A stretch of 64,000 bases of DNA, taken from positions 519,001 through 583,000 of the forward strand of contig NZ_CP118753.2 of assembly GCF_034480035.2 (NCBI RefSeq), written 5' to 3'. Position 1 is the first letter of the stretch. Each line of letters begins with the position of its first letter. Source of the DNA: Methanosphaera sp. ISO3-F5 (lineage in GTDB: Archaea; Methanobacteriota; Methanobacteria; Methanobacteriales; Methanobacteriaceae). This document shows positions 18,402-27,408 of this stretch, one piece after another. The position numbers were made by a program, and so were the translations under genes. The notes below the pieces were generated by a model. It was not told the origin of the DNA. It was given only the letters and a program-made list of their open reading frames with translations, and did not search any database.

Positions 18402-18483
18402 ATTACTTTTCACATCCACATACATTACTTCTCAAGACCCCATTGATTACTTACCAAGACCCCTTATTACTTACCAGGACCCC
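18402..18483 (+). repeat. Four iteron-like direct repeats with 20-22 bp period
   Basis: Copies of ATTACTTACCAAGACCCC start at 18402 (degenerate after ATTACTT), 18424, 18446 and 18466, so the spacing is 22, 22 and 20 bases, about two helical turns. The last three copies differ at only a few positions. An inverted GTCCTGGT at 18367-18374, next to a G6 run, is the exact complement of ACCAGGAC in the last copy (18473-18480). The C-rich repeats stand out in this AT-rich gap, which lies on the 3' side of cdc6. Candidate replication-origin iterons or a regulator array. The rest of 18286-18599 is T-rich with a dyad, ATCCGT (18542-18547) and ACGGAT (18565-18570). Confidence 0.7.
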
Positions 18484-18599
18484 TTGGATTTCATTTATAT
18501 TAACAAAAAAATATACCCAAATTATAGAAACATGAAATAAAATCCGTAAAAAAAATCCATCTCCACGGATATTATTTTTTAAAAAAATAGGTGATAAAA

Positions 18600-18770
18600 A
18601 TGTTTAAAAATACAAGACAAAACAAAATAAGGACTCTAGAACCAAAAAAACAATTCATCAACAATGACATCAACATAAAAGAACTAAACATCACAGCAAT
18701 AACAACAATCATAACAGTATCTACACTATTCCTACTATCACTAGAATTATTTGTCATAACAGGAATATAA
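18600..18770 (+). CDS. Small single-pass membrane protein, 56 aa
   Basis: An ATG preceded by GGTGAT at five bases, the best kind of archaeal ribosome site, opens a 56-codon frame. The first 30 residues are polar and basic (MFKNTRQNKIRTLEPKK). The rest is one hydrophobic helix (about 32-55: ITAITTIITVSTLFLLSLEL) ending FVITGI. No family is recognised. The frame lies on the plus strand facing cdc6, immediately after a dyad at 18542-18570 and the repeat array, and may form a pair with the 40-codon frame that follows. Short length keeps it tentative. Confidence 0.5.
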   Translation: MFKNTRQNKIRTLEPKKQFINNDINIKELNITAITTIITVSTLFLLSLELFVITGI

Positions 18771-18793
18771 TCAAAAAACATACGAGGAATAAA

Positions 18794-18916
18794 ATGATAA
18801 AACCACAAAACACACAAAAAACAATAAAACACAAAAACTCAAAAAAGAAAAACATTGGAGAAGAAAACAAGACCTTTAACACAATACTCAAAAATGAATA
18901 CTATATAATATACTAA
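18794..18916 (+). CDS. Possible 40-aa basic peptide
   Basis: A 40-codon frame starts at ATG with GAGG six bases upstream, 23 bases after the preceding small membrane protein gene. The peptide (MIKPQNTQKTIKHKNSKKKN and on) is Lys/Asn-rich and looks cytosolic. Low-complexity A-rich DNA makes such frames easy to get by chance; only the ribosome site and the tandem arrangement support it. Confidence 0.25.
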   Translation: MIKPQNTQKTIKHKNSKKKNIGEENKTFNTILKNEYYIIY

Positions 18917-18952
18917 ACAATCAATACTCTTTTTTCTACTTAACTCTTATTA

Positions 18953-20077
18953 CTAAAGATTATCTTTAATCTCCTTAGTATCAAAACGTAAAGTAATATA
19001 TCGGGAATTACCCTTATTACCTGAACCAGTATAATTAGTATCAATCAAACGTAAAAATTCCAACTTATTAATAAGCCTATTATAAGATGTATAACCTATC
19101 TTATTTTCACGATTATATAACTTATACAAATCACCAGAAGTAATCTCTTTCTCATTAACTCTACTAATAAACTTAAGAAGATTCTTCTCATTAGAAGAAA
19201 GAGTATCTAAAATATAACCTAAACTAATACTACTGGCAGACTCAATAGCCTTATCAACATCTTCCCCAGAAATTATGCGAGAAGCATTCATCTCAGCATT
19301 ATTACCACTCATACGAAGCAAATCAATACCTAAACGAAGATCACCATACTCCATAGTAAAATCAGTAATCCTCTCCAATAAACTATCCTCAATAACATCA
19401 GGGAAGAAACCAAGATTAGCTCTTTCTTTAAGAATATTAAAAGTTTCACTATAATCATACGGTTTAAAATTAATCTCAGTAGCATTAAAAATGGAACCAA
19501 CATTCTTATCCAAAATATACCTGAAATCAATATCAGATAAAACAGCAAAAATTCCCGTACGAACACCATTAAAAGACTCATGAGCCCTTAAAATATCATA
19601 AAAAATTTCACTAATCAAATTTCCATGAAACAAATGATTAATATCATCCAATGCAACAATCAAAGCCTTTTCAGAATCATACAATTCATTCATAATATTA
19701 TTATATACTCTTGCAAAAGGAACACCAGTCTCAGGAGGAGTATGACCAACAACTTTCTTATGAATCTGAGAAAAAATATCAAACTTAGTCGAATGCAACT
19801 GACAATTCACATACACACATATAATCTCATCATCACAATCACTCTCAGCCATCTCAAACAACTTCTTAATAGAAGTAGTTTTACCAGTAGCAGGAGGACC
19901 TAAAATAAGATTATTAATAGGTTTTCCCTTCATTAAAGCAGGCCTTAAAGATAAAGCCATTTCTCTCATCTGTGGCTCTCTTAACTTAAAATTTTCAGGA
20001 AGATAATCTGAATTAAAAACAGTCATATCCTGAAAAATTGTTTCATCATACATTAAAATATCATTTAAATTATCCAC
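18953..20077 (-). CDS. cdc6: Orc1/Cdc6 replication initiator
   Basis: Origin-binding AAA+ protein that loads the MCM helicase. Walker A is GPPATGKTT at residues 60-68, Walker B VALDDINH near 142-148, and sensor 1 lies in FAVLSDIDFR. The C-terminal winged helix begins around 290 (SSNEKNLLKFISRV). Length of 374 is typical. The start is GTG at 20077 (VDNLNDIL) with GGAGGAG about ten bases upstream; a nearer ATG is out of frame. It lies 28 bases after the lipid prenyltransferase gene and is probably co-transcribed with it. The repeat array beyond its 3' end may mark an origin. Confidence 0.95.
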   Translation of the reverse strand: MDNLNDILMYDETIFQDMTVFNSDYLPENFKLREPQMREMALSLRPALMKGKPINNLILGPPATGKTTSIKKLFEMAESDCDDEIICVYVNCQLHSTKFDIFSQIHKKVVGHTPPETGVPFARVYNNIMNELYDSEKALIVALDDINHLFHGNLISEIFYDILRAHESFNGVRTGIFAVLSDIDFRYILDKNVGSIFNATEINFKPYDYSETFNILKERANLGFFPDVIEDSLLERITDFTMEYGDLRLGIDLLRMSGNNAEMNASRIISGEDVDKAIESASSISLGYILDTLSSNEKNLLKFISRVNEKEITSGDLYKLYNRENKIGYTSYNRLINKLEFLRLIDTNYTGSGNKGNSRYITLRFDTKEIKDNL

Positions 20078-20105
20078 TTCATTTCTCCTCCATAAAATTA
20101 TTTTA

Positions 20106-20939
20106 TTATATTATACTGCCCACCGCAAAAGATATGAATGCAACAAACATCCCAATCTTCATAAGTTTTGAAACTCTATGCATATTCTCTTTTTCCTGAT
20201 TTTTCAATGCAAGCACAGCAGAATAAATGAATATTATATCAGCAACTAAAACTATTACAAGATACACAACACTAAACACATTATAAATATATAATACTGG
20301 ACTAAGCAAACAAGTCAATATATTTAGTACAACAGCTAACATAACTGCATTTCTTGAACCATACACAATAGGTAAAGTACGAGCATCCTCCTCAAGATCT
20401 CCCTCAACATCCTCTGTATCCTTAATAATCTCACGAGACAAAGTCATAAGAAAAGCAAAGAAACCTAAAAAGATACCTAAGTTAACATCCCTTGTAATAA
20501 GCCCACCATAAACAAAGGTTAAACCAGTAAGCAAAGCAACAGTAACATTTCCAATAAGACACCTCTGCTTAAAATCATAAGCATAAACTATCATTAACAA
20601 TGAACAGATAATAACAGTAACCCCATTTTCAAAGGAAATAAAGAAACCAAGAATTGTTGCAATAACAAAAAGTATTAAACTATAATACAATGCATGTTCT
20701 AGTTTAATCTTACCAGAAGGTATTGGCCTATCAGGCTTGTTAATCTTATCAATTTCATAATCACAATAATCATTAATCGTGTTACCTGCTCCAGTAGCCA
20801 AAAATACGCTAATAGCTCCTAAAACAATTCCGAAAGAAAAAGTTTTTCCAATAATTGCCATCAGAACCACAGCAATCAAAGCCATCACAGCATTACCAAC
20901 ACGCAAAATTTCAATGTACGGATTCATAATACAATTCAC
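20106..20939 (-). CDS. UbiA-family prenyltransferase (probable DGGGP synthase)
   Basis: Membrane prenyltransferase; in archaea this type adds the second geranylgeranyl chain to geranylgeranylglyceryl phosphate to make ether lipids. The first Asp-rich motif is NTINDYCDYEIDKINKPDRP near residues 55-74, the second is KDTEDVEGDLEEDARTLP near 173-190, and about eight or nine membrane helices are predicted. Start: GTG at 20939 or ATG at 20927. There is no ribosome site before either, and an AT-rich TATA-like element is centred near 20959, so initiation near 20930 would give a leaderless message. Other UbiA substrates cannot be excluded. Confidence 0.88.
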   Translation of the reverse strand: MNCIMNPYIEILRVGNAVMALIAVVLMAIIGKTFSFGIVLGAISVFLATGAGNTINDYCDYEIDKINKPDRPIPSGKIKLEHALYYSLILFVIATILGFFISFENGVTVIICSLLMIVYAYDFKQRCLIGNVTVALLTGLTFVYGGLITRDVNLGIFLGFFAFLMTLSREIIKDTEDVEGDLEEDARTLPIVYGSRNAVMLAVVLNILTCLLSPVLYIYNVFSVVYLVIVLVADIIFIYSAVLALKNQEKENMHRVSKLMKIGMFVAFISFAVGSII

Positions 20940-21069
20940 TTATAAATTACTTATAATATATTATATGTACAATTTATTTTAAAATGATTTGTACAAAAAC
21001 TCTAGTTAATTAGAACAATCATTACAGTTAATCAAAAAATTAATGATTAAATATATGTCAAATAAATTC

Positions 21070-21108
21070 AATATATATCATTTAAGATATTACAAAAGAG
21101 TAATATCT
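21070..21108 (+). promoter_or_regulatory. Promoter and dyad before the 1460-aa adhesin gene
   Basis: A TATA-like CAATATATAT lies near 21069-21078. Right after it AGATATTAC (21085-21093) and GTAATATCT (21100-21108) form a perfect 9-bp inverted repeat with a six-base spacer. The expected start point, about 25 bases from the TATA centre, falls within this dyad, so it is either an operator over the start site or a 5' hairpin of the mRNA. The ribosome site TAGGAGG is 20 bases further down. Confidence 0.5.
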
Positions 21109-21141
21109 ACATGTTGATAATAGAATAGGAGGATAAAAAAA

Positions 21142-24100
21142 ATGGTGAACAAAAAAGCAATATTCACAGTTGCAATGCTGCTAATAATACTAACAAGCCT
21201 AACAATAATCAGCGCAACAAACACAACAGACGACAACACACACGACATATCACCACAACAAATCAAAGAAACACCAACAACACACACAAACAACACAAAA
21301 ACAATACACAAAGACACAACACAAAAAACAACACAAACAAAAAAAGCAACAAGCACAGTAAATAGCTATTCGGGATTACTAACTGAAATTAGTAATGCTA
21401 AAACATCAACCGACGATGAATACATAATAAATTTAGAAGAAGGAGACTATAAAATTTCCACACCAATAACATGGTCCGGAAGTCAAAACACAAAAAAATT
21501 AACAATCAACGGTAATGGAAACACAATTGACGGTCAAAATTCCAAAACATTTCTAACCATAGGGAAGGATTATACAATAATCTTAAACAATATAACTCTA
21601 TTAAACTGTCAAGGGGGAGCTAGTGGTAATATAAAAAATAATGGAAATTTAACAATTATAAATTCCACATTTAAAAATAATAAAGCCTCATATGGTGGAA
21701 TAATGGTAAATGAGGGAAATGTGGTAATAACTGATTCCTTCTTTGAAAGTAATTCTGCTGAAATGGATGGTGGAATCATATATAACCCTGGTGGTAATTA
21801 TGATATTACTATGAAATTAACAAATTCCAAATTTATTAAAAATACTGCTAGAAATGGTGGAGTAATAGCAAGTATCGAAGCATACCCTCTCGATTTGGAG
21901 ATTAATCATTGTGAATTTGATCAAAATAAAGCTAGTGATTATGGTTCAGCAATAGCAGTTGCTGATGAAGAGATGGAGGGTCCTAATAGAATTAAAGTAA
22001 GTAGTACTGATTCCATATTTACAAATAATTCTGCTGGTCATAGAGCCACAATATATATTGGTGAATTAACTGCTAACTTTAAAAATTGTACTTTCATTGA
22101 TAATAAAGTTTCCGCTAGGGGAGGAGCTATTTATAATTATTTCTCCCAATATTCATTTACTGACTCAAAATTCATCAATAACACCCAAACAGGCGAAGAG
22201 GATAACTATGCTGGTGCAGCAATATACCATTATGACAATCAGTATCTATCAACTATTGACAATTGTACTTTCACCAATAATAACGCTTCAGGAAAAAAAG
22301 GTGGAGCAGCAATATATAGTTATGGAATGATTGATATAAACAATTCAATATTTAATAATAACTATGCGAAGACAGGTGAAATCATATACACCCAGGATAC
22401 ACTCTCCATAAATAACACCAGCTTTTCAAATAATAACGCAAGCGGTGGAATAATAAAGAATGTGGATAAGTTAGTAGTTAATAATTCAAATTTTACTGAA
22501 AACGAAGGTGGAATCACTGCTGGAATTTATAGTCGTTCAAATTGTAATGTGTCCAATACTAGATTTGTAAAAAATAAAGGAATGAACACAGGATCCATTT
22601 ATATATACTCAGGAAATTCAATAATCCAGAACTCTTCTTTCATCAATAATACTGCCCAAGAATGTGGTGGAGGAATAACTATTCACGAGGCCGATGTATT
22701 ATTAAATAATTCATTATTTGAAAATAATGAAGCTACTGATCCGGAATTAGGTTTTGGAGGAGCAATAGCTATCGAAGAAAATTCCAATGTCAACATTACA
22801 AACTCAAATTTCACAAAAAATAAGGCAGATTTTTCCAGTGCAATATCTAATGAGGGAACAACAAATATTAGCTTTTCCAAATTTTATTTAAATACTGGAA
22901 AAGATATTGGTGCAATAGAGAATAAGGGAAACTTATACCTTTATGATTCAGAATTATCAAATAATACTGCCAAAGATGGTGGAGCAATTTACAACAAAAA
23001 GAATTTAACCATAGAAAACTCAAACTTTACCAAAAACTCTGCAGCAGACAATGGTGGAGCGATTTATAGTGTATCAGATAGTACTATAAACCTTAAAAAT
23101 ACAAATTTCACCGAAAATAATGCAACAACAGGAGGATCCGTGCTAATATTAACAAGTTCATATATACTCACAGATAACACTTTCAGAAATAACACGCCTG
23201 AAAACTTTGGATTAATAGAAGATCAAGGAAGGGAGATAATAAAAATAATCAATTCTGATGCTTATCTTAAAGAACCAGAATATGAGGTTGAAATTAAAAT
23301 TAATTATATTAGTCAGGGAACATATGGTTGTTATAATGGTTTATTTGATGAATATGATATTACAGAAAAAGATTGCACATATACTTTAATCATGACTAAC
23401 CCAAATAATGAAACTAAATTCAAAGATAACACTTACTTCTATTATATACCTAAAATGAATACAACTACAAACATTATGGAAAAAAATAATGTCTTAGGAA
23501 ATGTATCAATTAAAGTAAATGTTACAGATAAAATGGATAAACTAGTTGAAAACGGATTTGTAACAGTATATGATGAAAACAATAATTTATTAGGAGCTGC
23601 CCCTTTAGGTAGTGGAGCAATAACAATACCATTAAATATTAAAGAAAAAGGAACTTACACGATTAACGTGTCTTACTGGGGTAATGAAATATACAACCCA
23701 TCCAATAAGACAGATACCTTAACTGTTATTCCAGAAACAATGATTGAAATAGATATCTTGAATAATACTGAAGGTAATGTTACAATAAAAGTTAATGCAA
23801 CAGAAAAAGACGGAACTCCATTAAAACAACAGGAAATTAATATTACTCTACCTAATGGTACACAAATTACTGAAAAAACTGATGATAATGGTATAATTAC
23901 TGTTACAGATACAACAGTTGAATCTGGTGAAAGAAGTGTGGAAGCCACAATTGAAGATAGTGATGATTTAATGGGAAGCACCAAGTCAAAAGATTTAACT
24001 GTAATACCTGACTATCAGAAGATTATAGATGAAATGAATGAGACAATTCAAGATTTGAATGGTACTGTTCAGGAGCAGAATCAGACTATTCGGGAGCAGA

Positions 24101-25524
24101 ATCAGACTATACAAGACCAAAACAAAACAATAAATGACTTAAATAACAAGATTAAAGAATTAAATAATACAATAAAAGAGTTAAATGAAGAAATTAATCT
24201 TTTACAAAATGAAATTGATAAATTAAATGAATTAATAGATTCCTGGAATAAAACAACAGTCATAAGGGCAGTTCCTGAAAACAACACTGTTGGAGAGACA
24301 AAGGTTGTAGTTATACTGGATAACAAATTAGAAAATCCAATTACAAACGCACAGATAACAATTAAAAACAAATCAGGAGAAACAATAGGAATAGGAAAAA
24401 CAGATAATAAGGGAATAGCAGTAATACCTGTTGATACTTTACCTGGAACAGAAAATATCACTGCAATTTATGCAGGAAACAACAAGTACACAGCAAACAA
24501 CACCACAGTTAGCATAACCACATATAAAATCAACACAACATTAACTGTAGAACCTATAAGCGGTATAATCGGTGAAGACATTAAACTTATTGCACACATT
24601 AAAGATGCCAATAATAATTTAGTTAGTGGTGGAAACCTTGTATTCAAGCTTAATGGTAAAACATTAAGAACTGATGGTAGTTTCAACAGTACTGCTCCGG
24701 CATGGAAATTCAAAGTTAACAATGGATTAGTGACAATTACTATCAATGCAGATTTATACTTAAGAAATGCTAAAAATTTAACAGCATCATATAGTGGTTC
24801 ATACAAATATAATGAAGCAAAAAGTGATGTTGTAACAGCTCAAATCAAGAAACGTGATGCTAAAATTGCAGTAACTGCAACACCATCTAAACAAAAACAA
24901 TATAAAACAATAACTTTCACAGCAAAACTCTCTGATACAACACCAAATTATAAGAATAAAACAATGATGCATACCGGTACTAAAGTATTATTTAAAGTAA
25001 ACGGTAAAACAATTAAAGATAAAAATGGAGCAAACTTACTTGTAAAAGTAAACTCAAACAATACTGCATCATATAAGTACACAGTACCTCAGGGTATGGG
25101 TGGTGTAACTAATGATGGTAATGTGCGTGACTATAATGTTGAAGCAGTGCTTGTAAGTGATATTTATTATCCTGACACTAGAGGTACCACGAAATTTAAT
25201 GTTGAAAGAAGTCCTATTACGATAGGTATTAGTAAAGTTACTGTTAACTCTAAGAATCAGTTAAGTGTTCAGGCATCTATCAAGGATTATAAGAATAATT
25301 ATGTGATAGGCACTAACAATGTTAATATAAAGATTAATGGTAGATCTTATGTTAATGCTAAAACTAATAAGACGCAGAACTTCAAGGTATCTGGTGGTAA
25401 AATTAATTTAAGTAAATTACAAATTAATAAGAGCATTAAGATTAAAAGTGTCATGATAGTTACTGGTGCTAGACAGGCATATCTTGGTCAACGTAATGAA
25501 ACTAGTAAGATTGTTAAAGTTTAG
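21142..25524 (+). CDS. Adhesin-like surface protein, 1460 aa
   Basis: Secreted Asn/Thr-rich protein. Signal peptide at 1-28 (KKAIFTVAMLLIILTSLTII), then a T-poor low-complexity linker to about 70. Residues 75-710 are a right-handed beta-helix region with recurring GGAIYN / NSxFxxN turns as in polymorphic outer-membrane-type repeats. Ig-like domains lie around 770-950. A coiled coil at about 955-1036 carries an N-x-T glycosylation sequon in successive heptads (NQTI, NQTI, NKTI, NNTI). Further Ig-like units follow, and a C-terminal module from about 1140 is homologous to the end of the giant adhesin. No C-terminal membrane anchor. The ATG follows AGGAGG. Probably cell-surface adhesion; ligand unknown. 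Confidence 0.9.
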   Translation: MVNKKAIFTVAMLLIILTSLTIISATNTTDDNTHDISPQQIKETPTTHTNNTKTIHKDTTQKTTQTKKATSTVNSYSGLLTEISNAKTSTDDEYIINLEEGDYKISTPITWSGSQNTKKLTINGNGNTIDGQNSKTFLTIGKDYTIILNNITLLNCQGGASGNIKNNGNLTIINSTFKNNKASYGGIMVNEGNVVITDSFFESNSAEMDGGIIYNPGGNYDITMKLTNSKFIKNTARNGGVIASIEAYPLDLEINHCEFDQNKASDYGSAIAVADEEMEGPNRIKVSSTDSIFTNNSAGHRATIYIGELTANFKNCTFIDNKVSARGGAIYNYFSQYSFTDSKFINNTQTGEEDNYAGAAIYHYDNQYLSTIDNCTFTNNNASGKKGGAAIYSYGMIDINNSIFNNNYAKTGEIIYTQDTLSINNTSFSNNNASGGIIKNVDKLVVNNSNFTENEGGITAGIYSRSNCNVSNTRFVKNKGMNTGSIYIYSGNSIIQNSSFINNTAQECGGGITIHEADVLLNNSLFENNEATDPELGFGGAIAIEENSNVNITNSNFTKNKADFSSAISNEGTTNISFSKFYLNTGKDIGAIENKGNLYLYDSELSNNTAKDGGAIYNKKNLTIENSNFTKNSAADNGGAIYSVSDSTINLKNTNFTENNATTGGSVLILTSSYILTDNTFRNNTPENFGLIEDQGREIIKIINSDAYLKEPEYEVEIKINYISQGTYGCYNGLFDEYDITEKDCTYTLIMTNPNNETKFKDNTYFYYIPKMNTTTNIMEKNNVLGNVSIKVNVTDKMDKLVENGFVTVYDENNNLLGAAPLGSGAITIPLNIKEKGTYTINVSYWGNEIYNPSNKTDTLTVIPETMIEIDILNNTEGNVTIKVNATEKDGTPLKQQEINITLPNGTQITEKTDDNGIITVTDTTVESGERSVEATIEDSDDLMGSTKSKDLTVIPDYQKIIDEMNETIQDLNGTVQEQNQTIREQNQTIQDQNKTINDLNNKIKELNNTIKELNEEINLLQNEIDKLNELIDSWNKTTVIRAVPENNTVGETKVVVILDNKLENPITNAQITIKNKSGETIGIGKTDNKGIAVIPVDTLPGTENITAIYAGNNKYTANNTTVSITTYKINTTLTVEPISGIIGEDIKLIAHIKDANNNLVSGGNLVFKLNGKTLRTDGSFNSTAPAWKFKVNNGLVTITINADLYLRNAKNLTASYSGSYKYNEAKSDVVTAQIKKRDAKIAVTATPSKQKQYKTITFTAKLSDTTPNYKNKTMMHTGTKVLFKVNGKTIKDKNGANLLVKVNSNNTASYKYTVPQGMGGVTNDGNVRDYNVEAVLVSDIYYPDTRGTTKFNVERSPITIGISKVTVNSKNQLSVQASIKDYKNNYVIGTNNVNIKINGRSYVNAKTNKTQNFKVSGGKINLSKLQINKSIKIKSVMIVTGARQAYLGQRNETSKIVKV

Positions 25525-25539
25525 TTCCCATTACTTAAC

Positions 25540-25564
25540 CCCCCTTTTTGACAATTTTTTTTTT
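25540..25564 (+). terminator. T-run terminator after the adhesin gene
   Basis: The stop codon is followed by C6, T5 and then a run of ten or so T within 40 bases, the usual archaeal form of terminator without a strong hairpin. Confidence 0.5.
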
Positions 25565-25629
25565 AGATTTTTTATTTTATATTTTATTAATGCCTATTCA
25601 TCTTGGGCATAACTTTATATTATAGTAAA

Positions 25630-25815
25630 GACATAGTATTAAATAACTAATTTTTAACATACTTAAAACTGTGAGCGAATGAGTATCACTCATTAAGGAG
25701 TTTTAAATTAGAATATTTTTTATTATATAAATTATATTTTTTAGAATGGTCATTTAATCAGACAACAGGAGTTGAAATTGTTGTTGCTGTTTGATTATTA
25801 TTTTTATATAATATG
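25630..25815 (+). ncRNA. Possible small structured RNA upstream of rpl7ae
   Basis: The 388-base gap 25525-25912 has no ORF that I would defend. It does hold a TATA-like sequence near 25612-25618, a perfect hairpin AATGAGT-ATC-ACTCATT (25678-25694), and a second stem, AATCAGACA (25756-25764) with TGTTTGATT (25798-25806, one G-U pair), followed by a T-rich stretch. Together these could be a short terminated transcript, or part of a long rpl7ae leader. The evidence is folding by eye only. Confidence 0.25.
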
Positions 25816-25870
25816 ATAAGTTTTAAAACATTTAATTTTAGGATTAAGGCAATCATTTTTATCTCTTGAA

Positions 25871-25912
25871 ATGGATGGTTAAAAAACCAGATGATAATTG
25901 GAGGACAATTAA
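25871..25912 (+). promoter_or_regulatory. Candidate kink-turn in the rpl7ae leader
   Basis: Just upstream of the L7Ae ribosome site, TGGTT (25876-25880) pairs with AACCA (25885-25889) across an AAAA loop. The stem is flanked by GA on the 5' side (25874-25875) and GA on the 3' side (25890-25891). Tandem G-A pairs next to a stem, with a three-base bulge before them (25871-25873), are the core of a kink-turn, the RNA motif bound by L7Ae itself. The outer stem is weak (only one clear pair), which lowers confidence. Confidence 0.3.
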
Positions 25913-26284
25913 ATGGCAAATTCAGTATATGTAAAATTTGAAGTACCAAAAGAAATAGCTGATAAAGTTTACGAAGCTTTAGAAATAGCAAGAGACACAG
26001 GTAAAATCGGAAAAGGAACCAACGAAGTAACTAAAAACATTGAAAGAAACAATGTTGCATTAGCAGTTATTGCTGAAGATATTGAACCAGCAGAAATCGT
26101 TGCACACTTACCAATTTTAGCAGAAGAAAAAGAAATTCCTTACGCATACCTTCCAACCAAAGAAGAATTAGGTGAAGCTGCAGGACTTAAAGTTGGTACC
26201 GCATCAGCTGCAATTATCGATGCAGGTGAAGGTCAAGACTTAGTAAACGAAATCGTTGAAAAAATTGCAGAACTCAAAAACTAA
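25913..26284 (+). CDS. rpl7ae: Ribosomal protein L7Ae
   Basis: Large-subunit protein that also binds kink-turns in C/D and H/ACA guide RNAs and RNase P. The 123 residues contain the RNA-contact motif [26 protein letters not shown] (residues 34-60 region) and the helix preceding [11 protein letters not shown] that sits over the kink-turn. The ATG follows TTGGAGG. It heads the conserved Methanobacteriales cluster rpl7ae-rps28e-rpl24e-ndk-infB. Its leader may contain an autoregulatory kink-turn (separate entry). Confidence 0.97.
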   Translation: MANSVYVKFEVPKEIADKVYEALEIARDTGKIGKGTNEVTKNIERNNVALAVIAEDIEPAEIVAHLPILAEEKEIPYAYLPTKEELGEAAGLKVGTASAAIIDAGEGQDLVNEIVEKIAELKN

Positions 26285-26299
26285 TCAGATTGGAGTAAG

Positions 26300-26420
26300 C
26301 ACTATATAAAATAAGTAATCTTACTTAGAAGGGAACTCTCATATATATTTTAAATTTTACAATAATAAGATAAGTTTGATATAATAAATTAGATATTCTT
26401 GTATAAAAGGGTACTCTATT
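26300..26420 (+). promoter_or_regulatory. TATA-like elements and short repeats before rps28e
   Basis: The 234-base gap after rpl7ae contains two TATA-like sequences (CTATATAAA near 26302-26310 and GTATAAAA near 26401-26408), a 16-bp palindrome TAAGTAA-TC-TTACTTA (26312-26327), and an 11-base direct repeat AAGGGWACTCT at 26329-26339 and 26407-26417. One copy lies where transcription from the first TATA would begin, so rps28e probably has its own promoter or promoters. Confidence 0.35.
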
Positions 26421-26518
26421 ATTAGAGGATTTATTCTTTCTAAATTTTTTTAATATATCTTGGTGTCACTTCGGTAAATTATTTTTTAGTTAACCAATCA
26501 AAATTTTAAGGTGATTAT

Positions 26519-26725
26519 ATGGAAGACGGTACTCCAGCTGAAGTTATCGAAGTTTTAAAAAGAACAGGAATGACTGGAGAAGTAATGCAAGTAAAATGCA
26601 GAATACTTGATGGAAGAGACAAAGGAAGAATACTCACTAGAAACGTTATGGGAGCTATCAAAGAAGGCGACGTTTTAATGTTACTAGATACAATAAGAGA
26701 AGCTAAAGAAATCAGAACTCCATAA
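26519..26725 (+). CDS. rps28e: Ribosomal protein S28e
   Basis: Small-subunit OB-fold protein specific to archaea and eukaryotes. The 68 residues include the conserved [36 protein letters not shown] and the C-terminal [12 protein letters not shown]. The ATG has GGTGAT at three bases. It is followed at 75 bases by rpl24e in the usual archaeal order. Confidence 0.97.
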   Translation: MEDGTPAEVIEVLKRTGMTGEVMQVKCRILDGRDKGRILTRNVMGAIKEGDVLMLLDTIREAKEIRTP

Positions 26726-26800
26726 GTATAGGAGTCTTTTGATTAATACTTTTTTATTGTTAAGATATTCTTTTTTAAAAGAATTTTTAGGAGTTTAAAA

Positions 26801-27406
<606 letters not shown>

Positions 27407-27408
<2 letters not shown>

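Noticed and set aside
18402-18483. CRISPR array
   Set aside because: The repeats are 18 bp with two to four bases between them, not 20-40 bp repeats with unique spacers, and no cas gene is present.
18572-18832. 86-codon minus-strand hydrophobic frame over the gap next to cdc6
   Set aside because: It is a shadow of the AC-rich small plus-strand frames; its Phe/Val/Met-rich content is what the complement of A/C-rich DNA gives, and there is no ribosome site.
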